Shown: one piece after another, positions 17,554-25,631 of the stretch | Layout: each line of letters opens with the position of its first letter | Numbering within the stretch: position 1 is the first letter of the stretch | Origin: Silicimonas sp963779765 | GTDB lineage: Bacteria > Pseudomonadota > Alphaproteobacteria > Rhodobacterales > Rhodobacteraceae | DNA length: 64,000 nt | Assembly (NCBI GenBank): GCA_963779765.1 | Contig: CAVZZP010000004.1 | Span: 693,045 to 757,044 of the forward strand | Direction of reading: 5' to 3' | The notes under the pieces: model-generated | Database searches by the model: none | Told to the model about the DNA's origin: nothing | Seen by the model: the letters and a program-made list of their open reading frames with translations, nothing else | Position numbers and translations under genes: made by a program

Positions 17554-18121
17554 ATGCGCTTCCGCGTCGAGACGCTGAAGCGGATCGCTGCCGGAGAGGT
17601 GACCCTCGCCTTCCGGCGCTGGCCGGTTTCGCGTGCGAAACCCGGCGGGCGGCAGAGGACCGGCGTGGGCGAGTTGCACATCGACGATGTGCGCGAAGTA
17701 TCGCCCTCGGATGTGACCGATGCCGAGGCGCGGAAGGCCGGATACGCCTCCGTCGATGCGATGTTCGCCGAGCCTGTTTTCGACGGCGATGACCCGCTCT
17801 GGCGCATCGCCTTCACGCTGCACGAGGACCCACGCGTCAAGCTTCGCAACAGCGTGCCGTCGGCAAACCGAGATGGCCGACATCCTCGCCGCGCTCGACG
17901 CCAAGGCGGCCCGCGCCGACTTCGATCCCTTCGCCTATCTCCGGCTTATCGCCGACCACGCGGCGACCCGTGCACCCGACCTCGCCGCCGGTCTCGGACT
18001 CGAGACGAAGGTGTTCAAGCGGCAGGTCCGCCAACTCAAGGAAATGGGCCTGACCGAAAGCCTGAAGGTCGGCTACCGCCTCTCGCCCCGTGGCGAGGCC
18101 GTCCTGAAAGCCCGCCCCTGA
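17554..18121 (+). CDS. ASCH-like protein with C-terminal winged-helix segment, frameshifted
   Basis: Starts 4 nt after the corrinoid protein gene. The N-terminal half (MRFRVETLKRIAAGEVTLAF, then RWPVSRAKPGG and LHIDDVREVSP) resembles ASCH domains, small beta-barrels often linked to RNA binding. The C-terminal half (LRLIADHAATRAPDLAAGLG, then FKRQVRQLKEMGLTESL and GYRLSPRGEAVL) looks like a winged helix. One extra base near 17868 (AACCGAG should read AACGAG or similar) separates the halves; corrected length is about 188 residues. Its place between a corrinoid protein and DUF1638 may be incidental or may indicate control of the methionine module. Function unknown. Confidence 0.6.
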
Positions 18122-18160
18122 CCCCTTGCGGCCAGACGCCCCGGCACGCATGTTTCCCCG

Positions 18161-18805
18161 ATGACGACGCCCCCGCACCTCGACGACGACCGGCTGACGG
18201 AAAAGGGCCTCGCTCCGAAGGGTGCGGGCCGTATCCTCGTCATCGGCTGCGGGGCGCTTGCCCGCGAGATCCTCGCCATACTCGACCGCAACGGCCTGTC
18301 GCATGTCGACCTCAGGTGCCTGCCGGCGATCCTGCACAACCATCCCGACCGCATCGTGCCCGCCGTCCGTGCCGCCGTGGCCGAGGCGGAAGGGTATGAC
18401 CGTATCTTCCTTGCCTACGCCGATTGCGGCACGGGCGGGCTTCTGGAGGCAGCGGCGGCGGAAATGGGCGTCGAGATGCTGGCCGGACCGCACTGCTATG
18501 CTTTCTACGAAGGCACGCCGGACTTCCTTGCCCGCGACGAGATCGATGCCTTCTACCTGACCGATTTCCTCGCCCGCCAGTTCGATGCCTTCGTGTGGAA
18601 ACCACTTGGCCTAGACCGTCATCCCGAGTTGCGCGAGGCCTATTTCGGGAATTACCGGACACTGGTCTACGAAGCGCAGACGGACGATCCCGCCCTGACC
18701 GAACGGGCCCGCGACTGCGCCCGCCGCCTGGGCCTCGCGTTCGAACGTCGGTTCACAGGCTATGGAGAACTGGCGACGGCACTGGAAACTCTCGACCGGA
18801 ATTGA
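18161..18805 (+). CDS. DUF1638 protein associated with corrinoid methyltransfer
   Basis: A 214-residue cytosolic protein with RILVIGCGALAREI, a Cys-containing start, then a HNHPDRIVPAVR segment, FLAYADCGTGG and AGPHCYAFYEG. The spaced Cys/His residues (CG..., DCGTGG, HCYAF) suggest metal or cofactor contact. DUF1638 genes recur beside corrinoid proteins and split methionine synthases in alphaproteobacteria, and a role in supporting B12-dependent methionine synthesis has been proposed from mutant fitness (memory, unverified). It follows the ASCH-like gene by 39 nt in the same direction. Family call is firm; biochemical role is not. Confidence 0.82.
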   Translation: MTTPPHLDDDRLTEKGLAPKGAGRILVIGCGALAREILAILDRNGLSHVDLRCLPAILHNHPDRIVPAVRAAVAEAEGYDRIFLAYADCGTGGLLEAAAAEMGVEMLAGPHCYAFYEGTPDFLARDEIDAFYLTDFLARQFDAFVWKPLGLDRHPELREAYFGNYRTLVYEAQTDDPALTERARDCARRLGLAFERRFTGYGELATALETLDRN

Positions 18806-18892
18806 CGACCTCGCGGCAAGCCTCGGGTTAACCGCACGTAAACCATGTCAGGCGCATGAGGACCTGCCGCACCCGACCCGGTCCTTTGTCCA

Positions 18893-19321
18893 GTGTTCCT
18901 TGTTCTCGCCCTGCTTTTTGCCTTGGCCACCGCTGCGCCTCTTGGCGCGGCCACGCTTCATCCGGCCTCGGGCGATCACATCGAAATCCAATCCGAGCTG
19001 CCGCTCGAGATCTTTCCTGAGCTCGTGATGGGTTGGGTGCTGAGCTACCGCGTCCCGCCCGGAGACGCCCCTTTCGACATGCCGCGCGTCGCGGTCAAGC
19101 TGTCGGCTCTTGCGGCCCTATCGCTCGGCGTCGCCCTGGTCCTGCCGCGCCGCCGGAGGCCTTACGCCCCGCGCGCCGTCGCCGCTGTCTGGCGGATCCT
19201 CTGGATCATCGCCCGCAAGCCGTTCGACCGCTGCGCCGAGAGATGGGCGTCGAGGCCGAGACGCTTGAACTCGGCGGCCGCGTCGACCTCGAGCACGTCC
19301 TCCACCGTCAACCCGTCGTAA
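18893..19321 (+). CDS. Possible small membrane protein, uncertain
   Basis: From a GTG at 18893 the frame gives a signal-like stretch (FLVLALLFALATAAPLGAA), a short extracytoplasmic part, and a second hydrophobic helix (SALAALSLGVALVLP) followed by a basic tail. The first about 90 residues look protein-like; the remainder runs antisense through the 3' end of sufE and becomes Ser/Arg-rich, so the true stop may be earlier and another indel may be present. A CtrA-like motif TTAA-N7-TAAA (18828-18842, one mismatch) lies just upstream. The 356-nt gap between DUF1638 and sufE is otherwise empty. Confidence 0.35.
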   Translation: MFLVLALLFALATAAPLGAATLHPASGDHIEIQSELPLEIFPELVMGWVLSYRVPPGDAPFDMPRVAVKLSALAALSLGVALVLPRRRRPYAPRAVAAVWRILWIIARKPFDRCAERWASRPRRLNSAAASTSSTSSTVNPS

Positions 19322-19590
19322 AGCGCGATCAGAATGGCGATCAGCCCGCGCACGATCATCGCGTCGCTTTCGCCGCGGAAGGTGAAGACCGCGCCCGGTC
19401 CCTCGCCCTCGATCCGCGGCACGAGCCAGACCTGGCTGGCGCAGCCGTCGACCTTGGTCGCGGGCACCTTCAGCGCGTCCTCGAGCGGCGGCATCGCCTT
19501 GCCCATGTCGATGACGTGGCGATAGCGATCCTCCCAGTCATCGAGAAACTCGAAGGTCTCGGCAACCTCTTCGAAAGCGTTCTGTGCCAT
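19162..19590 (-). CDS. sufE: Cysteine desulfuration protein SufE
   Basis: Accepts persulfide sulfur from SufS for iron-sulfur cluster assembly. The acceptor cysteine is C50 in KVDGCASQVWL; the family segments DWEDRYRHVIDMG and IRGLIAILIALYDG-like helices are present (as MIVRGLIAILIALYDG). The 142-residue length is normal. ATG 19590 is chosen; the longer frame to 19668 adds a non-conserved lead. No other suf genes are adjacent, which is common for this sufE in the family. Confidence 0.93.
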   Translation of the reverse strand: MAQNAFEEVAETFEFLDDWEDRYRHVIDMGKAMPPLEDALKVPATKVDGCASQVWLVPRIEGEGPGAVFTFRGESDAMIVRGLIAILIALYDGLTVEDVLEVDAAAEFKRLGLDAHLSAQRSNGLRAMIQRIRQTAATARGA

Positions 19591-19683
19591 GCGTCCCGGA
19601 TAGGCCCGACATCTCCGAAGGTCCAGACGCTTTCCTTGCCCCTCCGAAGAAGCTAACACGAGTCGCAAGCGAAGGGGGCCCAG

Positions 19684-20160
19684 ATGACGCCACGCACATT
19701 GATCCTGACCACCGCGGCGGCCCTGACGCTTTCGGGCTGCGGCCTGGGCGAAAGCCGGCTGAACCCGTTCAACTGGTTCGGCGGCGGAGGCGGAGGCACA
19801 ACCGATGGCGGCACCGCGATGGCGGTCCCTGCCCGGCGCGAGGATCCCCGGCCCCCAGTCGCCGAGATCACGGACATCGCGCTTGAACGCACGACCGGCG
19901 GGGCGATCCTGCGCGTCACGGGACTTACGACCGAACAGGGCTGGTACGACGCCGCCCTCGTCCCCGCTACGACGGAACGCGCGTTCGATGGTGCTCTCGA
20001 CTTCGTCCTGCGCGCGTCGCCGCCGCCCGCGCCGACACGCGCGTCGACGCCTTGGTCGCGCGAAGTGAACGTGGCGCTCTATCTGACCGACGGCGCACTT
20101 GCCGGTCTGTCGGCGATCCGCGTCGCGGGGGCCCGGAACGTCCGGACCATCCGGCCCTGA
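19684..20160 (+). CDS. Lipoprotein of unknown function
   Basis: A 158-residue protein with a lipoprotein signal: TLILTTAAALTLSGCG, lipidated Cys at residue 19. A Gly-rich stretch (WFGGGGGG) follows, then a domain with EITDIALERTTGGAILRVTG and RVAGARNVRTIRP. It looks like a small secreted beta domain. No enzymatic motifs are seen. It is divergent from sufE and overlaps the next gene's probable start. Confidence 0.75.
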   Translation: MTPRTLILTTAAALTLSGCGLGESRLNPFNWFGGGGGGTTDGGTAMAVPARREDPRPPVAEITDIALERTTGGAILRVTGLTTEQGWYDAALVPATTERAFDGALDFVLRASPPPAPTRASTPWSREVNVALYLTDGALAGLSAIRVAGARNVRTIRP

Positions 20161-21204
20161 CGCCCCGCCTCGTCAGTCTGAGGGGCCAGATCGTCGCGCT
20201 TGCGATCGGCCTGGTCGGAGGCCTCGCCGCCTATCGCATCGGTATGCCCCTGCCCTTCATGCTTGGGGCGATGGTCTTCGTCACCATCGCCGCGATGATC
20301 CGCGTGCCGGTCGATGCTCCCGCCACGCTACGCAAGATCATGGTCCCGATCCTTGGCGTGATGCTCGGCTCGGGTTTTCATCCCGGCCTCTTCGATCATG
20401 TGAACGACTGGCTCCTGACCTTCGCCGTGCTGCCGTTCTTCGTCGGCACCGCCTTTGCAGGGGCTTTCGCGTTCTACCGCTTCGTCGGCAAGTACGACAT
20501 GGTGACGGCCTATTTCGCCTCGGCGCCTGGCGGGCTGAACGACATGATGATCCTAGGGGGCGAAGCCGGGGGCGACGAGCGCCGCATCGCCCTTGCCCAC
20601 GCCAGCCGCATCTTCATCGTGGTGACGGGCGTCGTGTTCTTCTACGCCTTCGTGCTCGACGTCCGCACGACGGGATCGTCGCGGCCTTACCTCGGGCTTT
20701 TCGGCGGTCAGCCTCAGGGACCTCGGGATCCTCCTTGCCTGCGCCGTCGTGGGCGCGACGCTTGCGCCCAGACTGCGGCTGCCCGCCCCGCAGATCCTCG
20801 GTCCCATGATCCTTTCGGCACTCGTCCACCTCACCGGCTTCTCGCAGACGCCGCCGCCGACGCCCGCCGTGAACGCCGCGCAACTCGTCATCGGAACGGT
20901 GGTCGGCTGCCGGTTCGCAGGCGCCGCCCTTCGCGAGGTGGTCCATGACCTGGCGCTGGCGCTTGGCGCGTCGACGGCGATGCTGTCGGTTGCGCTGGTG
21001 TCGGCCTTTGCGATCCAGGCTTTGACGAACACCGAGGCCGACGCCGCCTTCCTTGCCTTCTCGCCCGGCGGTCTGCCCGAGATGAGCCTTCTTGCGCTGT
21101 CGCTCGACGCCGACGTGGCCTACGTCGCGACCATGCACATCATCCGCATCACCATCGTGATCGCGATGGCGCCGATCGTCTTTCGACTGTTCGGCAAGCG
21201 CTGA
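20157..21204 (+). CDS. AbrB-family membrane protein, frameshifted
   Basis: Hydrophobic protein with about ten helices in two repeats, each with the family segment PLPFMLGAM or APQILGPMIL and the loop FASAPGGLNDM or AFSPGGLPEMS, as in AbrB/ammonia monooxygenase-type permeases (TIGR03082). The frame breaks at a run of four T (20698-20701): removing one restores SAVSLRDLGILLACAVVGATLAPRL in two halves. No ATG lies near the start; a CTG at 20157 overlapping the upstream stop (CTGA) is the most economical start, with an internal ATG at MPLPFML as alternative. About 349 residues. It converges on rnd with no gap. Substrate unknown. Confidence 0.75.
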
Positions 21205-22362
21205 TCAGACCTCGAAGACGACGACCGACTGCCCGTCCGCGCGAAGTGCCAGTTTGCCGTCGCAGAGCCGGAGCGCATCTTCGCCGAAAGCCTCGCGCCG
21301 CCATCCCTTGAGGGCGGCCGCATCGCGCAGGCCCGCTGCGATCTCGTCGAGGTCCGACGACGTGGCGATCAGCTTCTGAGCCACGCCCAGTTCCTCGGAC
21401 TTGGCTTTCAGAAGCACTCGCAGAAGATCGGAGAGAGCCGGGTTCACCTGAAGCGCGTCGCGCGACCGATCGGGCTTCGGCTGATCCTCGGGGGGCACAT
21501 TCAGCCCGGTCTCGACAGCGGCGAGTATGCCGTCCGCGATCTCGCCTTTCCGGGCCTCGCGCAACAGAAGGCGCGAGCGGCTGAGGTCGTTGTGCGTCTT
21601 GGGCTTCGTCGAGGCGATCTCGAGCAGGGCGTCATCCTTCATCACTCGGCTGCGCGGCACGTTGCGCGACTGGGCATAGGTCTCGCGAAAGCGCGCAAGC
21701 TCGCGCACGACGGCAAGGAACTTACCGGAATTCGTCCGCGTCTTTATCCGCAGCCAAGCCTCATCGGGATGTATGACATAGGTCGAGGGCTCGGTAAGCG
21801 TCGCGAGCTCCTCTTCGACCCAGGGAAGGCGGCCCGATTTCTCCAGCTCGGCCTCCAGGAATTCGTAGATCACGCGCAGGTGCGTCACGTCGGCCAGGGC
21901 ATATTTCTCCTGAGCCTCGGTCAGCGGGCGATGCGACCAGTCGGTGAACCGCGACGACTTGTCGAGGTTGGCCTTGGCGATCTTGCGCACCAGCGTCTCG
22001 TAACCCACCTGCTCGCCGAACCCGGCGACCATCGCCGCGACCTGAGTATCGAAAAGAGGCTTCGGAATTACGCCGCCTTCGACGTAGAAAATCTCGACGT
22101 CCTGCCTTGCGGCGTGAAAAACCTTCACCACGGCCTCGTTCCGGAAGAGGTCGTAGAGCGGATCGAGAGACAGGCCCTTGGCCAGCGGATCGACCAGCAC
22201 CGCGTCTTCTTCGGCGTCGCCCGGGATGGCGAGTTGCAGGAGGCACAGCTTCGAGTAGTAGGTCCGTTCCCGGAGGAATTCTGTATCGACGGTCACATAA
22301 GGCGCGTCGGCAGCCCGGGCGCAAAAGGCGGCCAGGCCCTCGGTCGACGTGATCTTGATCAT
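21205..22362 (-). CDS. rnd: Ribonuclease D
   Basis: 3'-5' exoribonuclease for tRNA and stable RNA maturation. The DEDDy motifs are present: VDTEFLRE (D26, E28), HAARQDVEIF and YALADVTHLRVIYEFL with the catalytic Tyr/Asp. A C-terminal HRDC domain follows (WLRIKTRT onward). The 385-residue length is normal. ATG 22362 lies 10 nt after the purN stop on the same strand, so rnd may be co-transcribed with purM-purN. Confidence 0.95.
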   Translation of the reverse strand: MIKITSTEGLAAFCARAADAPYVTVDTEFLRERTYYSKLCLLQLAIPGDAEEDAVLVDPLAKGLSLDPLYDLFRNEAVVKVFHAARQDVEIFYVEGGVIPKPLFDTQVAAMVAGFGEQVGYETLVRKIAKANLDKSSRFTDWSHRPLTEAQEKYALADVTHLRVIYEFLEAELEKSGRLPWVEEELATLTEPSTYVIHPDEAWLRIKTRTNSGKFLAVVRELARFRETYAQSRNVPRSRVMKDDALLEIASTKPKTHNDLSRSRLLLREARKGEIADGILAAVETGLNVPPEDQPKPDRSRDALQVNPALSDLLRVLLKAKSEELGVAQKLIATSSDLDEIAAGLRDAAALKGWRREAFGEDALRLCDGKLALRADGQSVVVFEV

Positions 22363-22372
22363 ACAGCGCCTT

Positions 22373-23002
22373 TCAATCGCAACGTCCGGATGTATTAGGC
22401 GCTTCTCCCCCCTCGGGCAAGTAAAGCGGCGTGCGGTCGCCCTCTGCGAAACGCCTCAGGACGCGGGGGTAGAGTTGGTGCTCTGCCGTCAACACGCGGG
22501 CGGCCAGCCGGTCCGCGTCGTCGCCCGGCAGAACGGGCACGCGCGCCTGACCCAGGATCGGCCCCTGGTCCAGATCGGACGTCACCTCGTGGACGGTGCA
22601 GCCGGCCTCGGCATCGCCCGCCGCCAGCGCACGTTCATGGGTGTGGAGACCGGGATACTTTGGAAGGAGCGAGGGATGGATGTTCAGCATCCTGCCTGCC
22701 CAAGCCTCGGTGAAGGACGGCGTCAGGATGCGCATGAACCCGGCAAGACAGATGACGTCCGGCCGCGCCTTGGCCAGGCGATCGTTCAGCGCGGTTTCGA
22801 AGGCCACGCGGTCACGGCCGAAAGGCCGATGGTCGATGACGGCGGTGTCGATCCCCCGCGCCTCGGCCTTGGCCAGGCCGCCTGCTTCCGCCACGTTCGT
22901 CAGGACGAGGACGGCACGCGCCGGATGGTCGCCTGTCATGCTGTCGGCAAGCGCCACCATGTTCGAGCCGCCACCCGAAATCAGGATGGCGACGCGCTTC
23001 AC
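22373..23002 (-). CDS. purN: Phosphoribosylglycinamide formyltransferase PurN
   Basis: Third step of purine synthesis, using 10-formyltetrahydrofolate. The P-loop-like ISGGGSNM at the N-terminus binds the phosphate; N107 and H109 in NIHPSLLPKYPG and D145 in DLDQGPIL form the catalytic triad. The 209-residue length is normal. Its ATG overlaps the purM TGA (22999-23002), indicating coupling. Confidence 0.97.
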   Translation of the reverse strand: MKRVAILISGGGSNMVALADSMTGDHPARAVLVLTNVAEAGGLAKAEARGIDTAVIDHRPFGRDRVAFETALNDRLAKARPDVICLAGFMRILTPSFTEAWAGRMLNIHPSLLPKYPGLHTHERALAAGDAEAGCTVHEVTSDLDQGPILGQARVPVLPGDDADRLAARVLTAEHQLYPRVLRRFAEGDRTPLYLPEGGEAPNTSGRCD

Positions 23003-24051
23003 CCGAGGGTGCCGGTGTAGTCGACGCCGTTTCCGGCCACGACCTGGCCCAGAACCTCGACCCTCTCGCCCGCTTTCTGAAGCAGTGCGATCAGGTCGGG
23101 CGCGCGATCCTTGTCCACGACGACGACCATGCCGATGCCGCAGTTGAAGGTCTTGAGAAGTTCAGGCGTCGAGATGCCGCCGGTCTCGGCCAGCCAGCGG
23201 AACACGGGCGGCAGGCTCCACGCCCCGAGGTCGATGGCGGCACCCAGCCCGTCGGGAAGGACGCGCGGCAGGTTCTCGGTCAGACCGCCGCCGGTGATGT
23301 GGGCGAGGCCGTGGACGCCACCCAAGCGGATCGCCTCGAGCGCGGGGCGGACGTAGAGCCGCGTCGGCTCAAGTAGCGCCTGCCCGAGCGTGCCCTCGCT
23401 CCAGGGGCAGTCCGCGTCCCAGGGCAGGCCCGAAACCTCGACGATCTTGCGGACCAGCGAATAGCCATTCGAATGGACGCCGTCCGACGCGAGACCGAGA
23501 AGGAAATCGCCCTCCTCGACGCCTTCGGGCAGGCTTTGCCCACGTTCCATCGCGCCGACGGCGAAGCCTGCGAGATCGAAGTCCTCGCCCGAATACATCC
23601 CCGGCATCTCGGCCGTCTCGCCCCCGATCAGCGCACAGCCTGCCCGCTCGCAGCCGATGGCGATGCCCTCGATGACCGCTGCGGCATGATCGACCACCAA
23701 CTTTCCGGTCGCGAAATAATCGAGGAAGAAAAGCGGCTCGGCCCCTTGGCAGACGAGATCGTTGACGCACATGGCGACGAGATCGATGCCCACGCCCGAC
23801 ACTTCGCCCGTCTCGATCGCGATCTTGAGCTTCGTGCCAACGCCATCCGTCGCGGCAACGAGGATCGGGTCGCTGTAGCCCGCGGCCTTGAGGTCGAAGA
23901 GCGCACCGAACCCGCCCAGCCCCGACATGGCGCCCGGGCGGGCAGTCCGTTTCGCCGCGGGCTTGATCCGCTCGACAAGGGCATTGCCCGCGTCGATGTC
24001 GACGCCCGCTTCGGAATAGGTCAGGCCGTTCTTCGCGCCGTCGTTCGTCAT
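22999..24051 (-). CDS. purM: Phosphoribosylformylglycinamidine cyclo-ligase PurM
   Basis: Fifth step of purine synthesis (AIR synthetase), ATP-dependent. Motifs: GGFGALFDL, ATDGVGTKLKIA, MCVNDLVCQGAEPLFFLDYFA, ALIGGETAEMPGMY and HITGGGLTENLPR. The 350-residue length is normal. ATG 24051 is chosen; the frame extends to 24279 with non-conserved residues. It forms an overlapping purM-purN pair, the usual arrangement. Confidence 0.97.
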   Translation of the reverse strand: MTNDGAKNGLTYSEAGVDIDAGNALVERIKPAAKRTARPGAMSGLGGFGALFDLKAAGYSDPILVAATDGVGTKLKIAIETGEVSGVGIDLVAMCVNDLVCQGAEPLFFLDYFATGKLVVDHAAAVIEGIAIGCERAGCALIGGETAEMPGMYSGEDFDLAGFAVGAMERGQSLPEGVEEGDFLLGLASDGVHSNGYSLVRKIVEVSGLPWDADCPWSEGTLGQALLEPTRLYVRPALEAIRLGGVHGLAHITGGGLTENLPRVLPDGLGAAIDLGAWSLPPVFRWLAETGGISTPELLKTFNCGIGMVVVVDKDRAPDLIALLQKAGERVEVLGQVVAGNGVDYTGTLG

Positions 24052-24177
24052 GGGCACCCTCCGTGTCGCGCCCGCGGACCTAGCGGAAGCGCGGACCGGA
24101 GTCCACGAGGCACGGCATGGCTTTGCTCCGGGCCGGAGCGTGTTAACCTTCGTGAATAGCGGACGAAGGAGATACGC

Positions 24178-24814
24178 GTGAGAGTTCTGGTCTGTATTGG
24201 CCCTGGTCGTGCTCTGCGGGCCGGCCTTGTCGGAACCTCGCGTCGTCGACGGAGACACCCTGGAAATCGATGGCACCATCTACCGCCTGAACGGCATCGA
24301 CGCGCCCGAGCATGGCCAGTTCTGCGGAGCTTGGGCCTGCGGCACCGATGCTACCGCCGAGCTGGTCGAGATCGTGAAGGGCCACGACATCACATGCGAT
24401 GCGCTTGGTCAGGACGGTTTCGACCGGACAATAGCGACGTGTTACGCCGACGGAACGGACATCGGGGCGTCGATGATCGACAAGGGTATGGCCTGGGCCT
24501 TCGTCCGCTATTCCGATGCCTACGTCGACGTGGAGTCCGCCGCGCGGGAAAGCCGTCGCGGTGTCTTTTCGGGCGACTTCACGGCACCCTGGGACTTTCG
24601 ATCCCTGCGCTGGACCGCAGCGCTGGCAGACGAGGACGACGCCCCGGAGGGATGCCCGATCAAGGGCAACATCTCGAAGAACGGTCACATCTATCACCCG
24701 CCGTGGTCGCCTTGGTACACGAAGACGCGCATCGACCTCTCGGAAGGCGAAAGATGGTTCTGCTCGGAAGCCGAGGCGGTCGCCGCCGGATGGCGCGCCC
24801 CGCGTTGGAACTGA
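24178..24814 (+). CDS. Secreted thermonuclease-like (SNase-fold) protein, frameshift in signal peptide
   Basis: The mature part carries the SNase core: VVDGDTLEIDG, then YRLNGIDAPE (active-site Arg and acidic residue) and RESRRGVFSGDF. The C-terminal part is Trp/Cys-rich with a GNISKNGHIYH segment, found in excalibur-like or nuclease-associated tails. The start is decided by a strong AAGGAG 8 nt before a GTG at 24178; that frame reads MRVLVC, then an extra A at 24196 shifts it. Removing the A gives a proper signal peptide (MRVLVCLALVVLCGPALSEP). A TTG at 24197 would otherwise have to serve. About 211 residues corrected. Divergent from purM. Substrate (DNA or RNA) is not determined. Confidence 0.78.
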
Positions 24815-24862
24815 TGCCGCGCTTGACCCGAATTGCGAACCTGCTAGACCGCCGCGCAGGTC

Positions 24863-24939
24863 GGGCCTGTAGCTCAATTGGTTAGAGCAGAGCGCTCATA
24901 ACGCTTTGGTTGGGGGTTCGAGTCCCTCCGGGCCTACCA
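24863..24939 (+). tRNA. tRNA with CAT anticodon (probably tRNA-Ile2, alternatively elongator tRNA-Met)
   Basis: A 77-nt cloverleaf with CCA encoded: acceptor 24863-24869 with 24929-24935, D stem GCTC/GAGC, anticodon stem GAGCG/CGCTT with loop CTCATAA, T stem with TTCGAGT loop. The first acceptor pair is G-U. The anticodon is CAT. The variable-arm context (GCTTTGGTT) resembles tRNA-Ile2, whose C34 is modified to lysidine by TilS, more than elongator tRNA-Met, but I cannot settle this by eye. Confidence 0.88.
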
Positions 24940-25278
24940 TCATTAACTATTGTTAACGTCAATTTTCCCGCCGAAGGCCGCGACGAATTGGCTCGCCAGG
25001 CCTCGTACCCCAAATCTGCACGCCCTCTGCACAATCTCGCGCGACGCCTCGCAAGCCCGACTTTTTCAGACGCCCCTTTCCAAATATGCCCACTGCGACG
25101 CGTCTCCCACTGACAATTGAAGCGGCCCAGAAGGCCGGTCAGCGCCCCAAAAAGGCATAAGGATGACAGCGTCACATAAAATAATAATTGTCACAGATTA
25201 ATCGCGTCTATATTAAACCCATCGGAATTCTCACGGTAATTGCGGCCGGTTCCACCGCACAACTCACAGGAGTGCCGA
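24940..25278. other. 339-bp intergenic region between the CAT tRNA and the H-NS-like gene
   Basis: Lower GC than its surroundings, especially 25160-25230. It contains the presumed promoter of the H-NS-like gene: TTGTCA at 25188-25193 and TATATT at 25209-25214, spaced 15 nt, shorter than ideal. No gene or clear terminator for the tRNA was seen. Confidence 0.45.
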
Positions 25279-25593
25279 ATGGCAGCCAAGATGGATTTGG
25301 GCAAGATGTCCCTCGAGGAATTGCGTTCCCTCAAGAAGGACGTGGACAAGGCGATTTCTGGCTATCAGGACCGCCAACGCGCGGAGGCCCTGAAAAAGGT
25401 CGAAGCGATCGCAAGGGAACACGGGATGTCCGTGGAAGAACTTGTGGGCAAGAAAACGCGCAAGGCGAAAGCCCCCGCGAAATATCGCAACCCCGAAAAG
25501 CCGGGCGATACCTGGTCCGGCCGGGGACGTCAGCCGGCGTGGTTCAAGAATGCCCTCGCGTCCGGCACGAAGCCCGAAAGCCTCGAGGTCTGA
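25279..25593 (+). CDS. H-NS-like nucleoid protein (HvrA/Spb type)
   Basis: A 104-residue protein with an N-terminal oligomerisation coiled coil (SLEELRSLKKDVDKAI, then RQRAEALKKVEAIA) and a C-terminal AT-hook-like DNA-binding domain with the family motif TWSGRGRQPAW at about residues 81-91. In Rhodobacter relatives such proteins (HvrA, Spb) tune photosynthesis and nitrogen genes by binding curved AT-rich DNA. ATG 25279 has AGGAG 7 nt upstream. It stands alone, flanked by a tRNA and a convergent sensor kinase. Confidence 0.92.
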   Translation: MAAKMDLGKMSLEELRSLKKDVDKAISGYQDRQRAEALKKVEAIAREHGMSVEELVGKKTRKAKAPAKYRNPEKPGDTWSGRGRQPAWFKNALASGTKPESLEV

Positions 25594-25601
25594 CGATCTT
25601 T

Positions 25602-25631
25602 GCGCGCGGCCCCCGTGGGGTGGCCGCGCGC
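25602..25631. terminator. GC-rich hairpin between convergent genes
   Basis: A perfect 10-bp stem GCGCGCGGCC (25602-25611) and GGCCGCGCGC (25622-25631) fills the 38-nt gap between the H-NS-like gene and the convergent sensor kinase. There is no T tract on either side, so if it terminates transcription it does so inefficiently or with Rho; its place argues for a bidirectional role. Confidence 0.45.
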
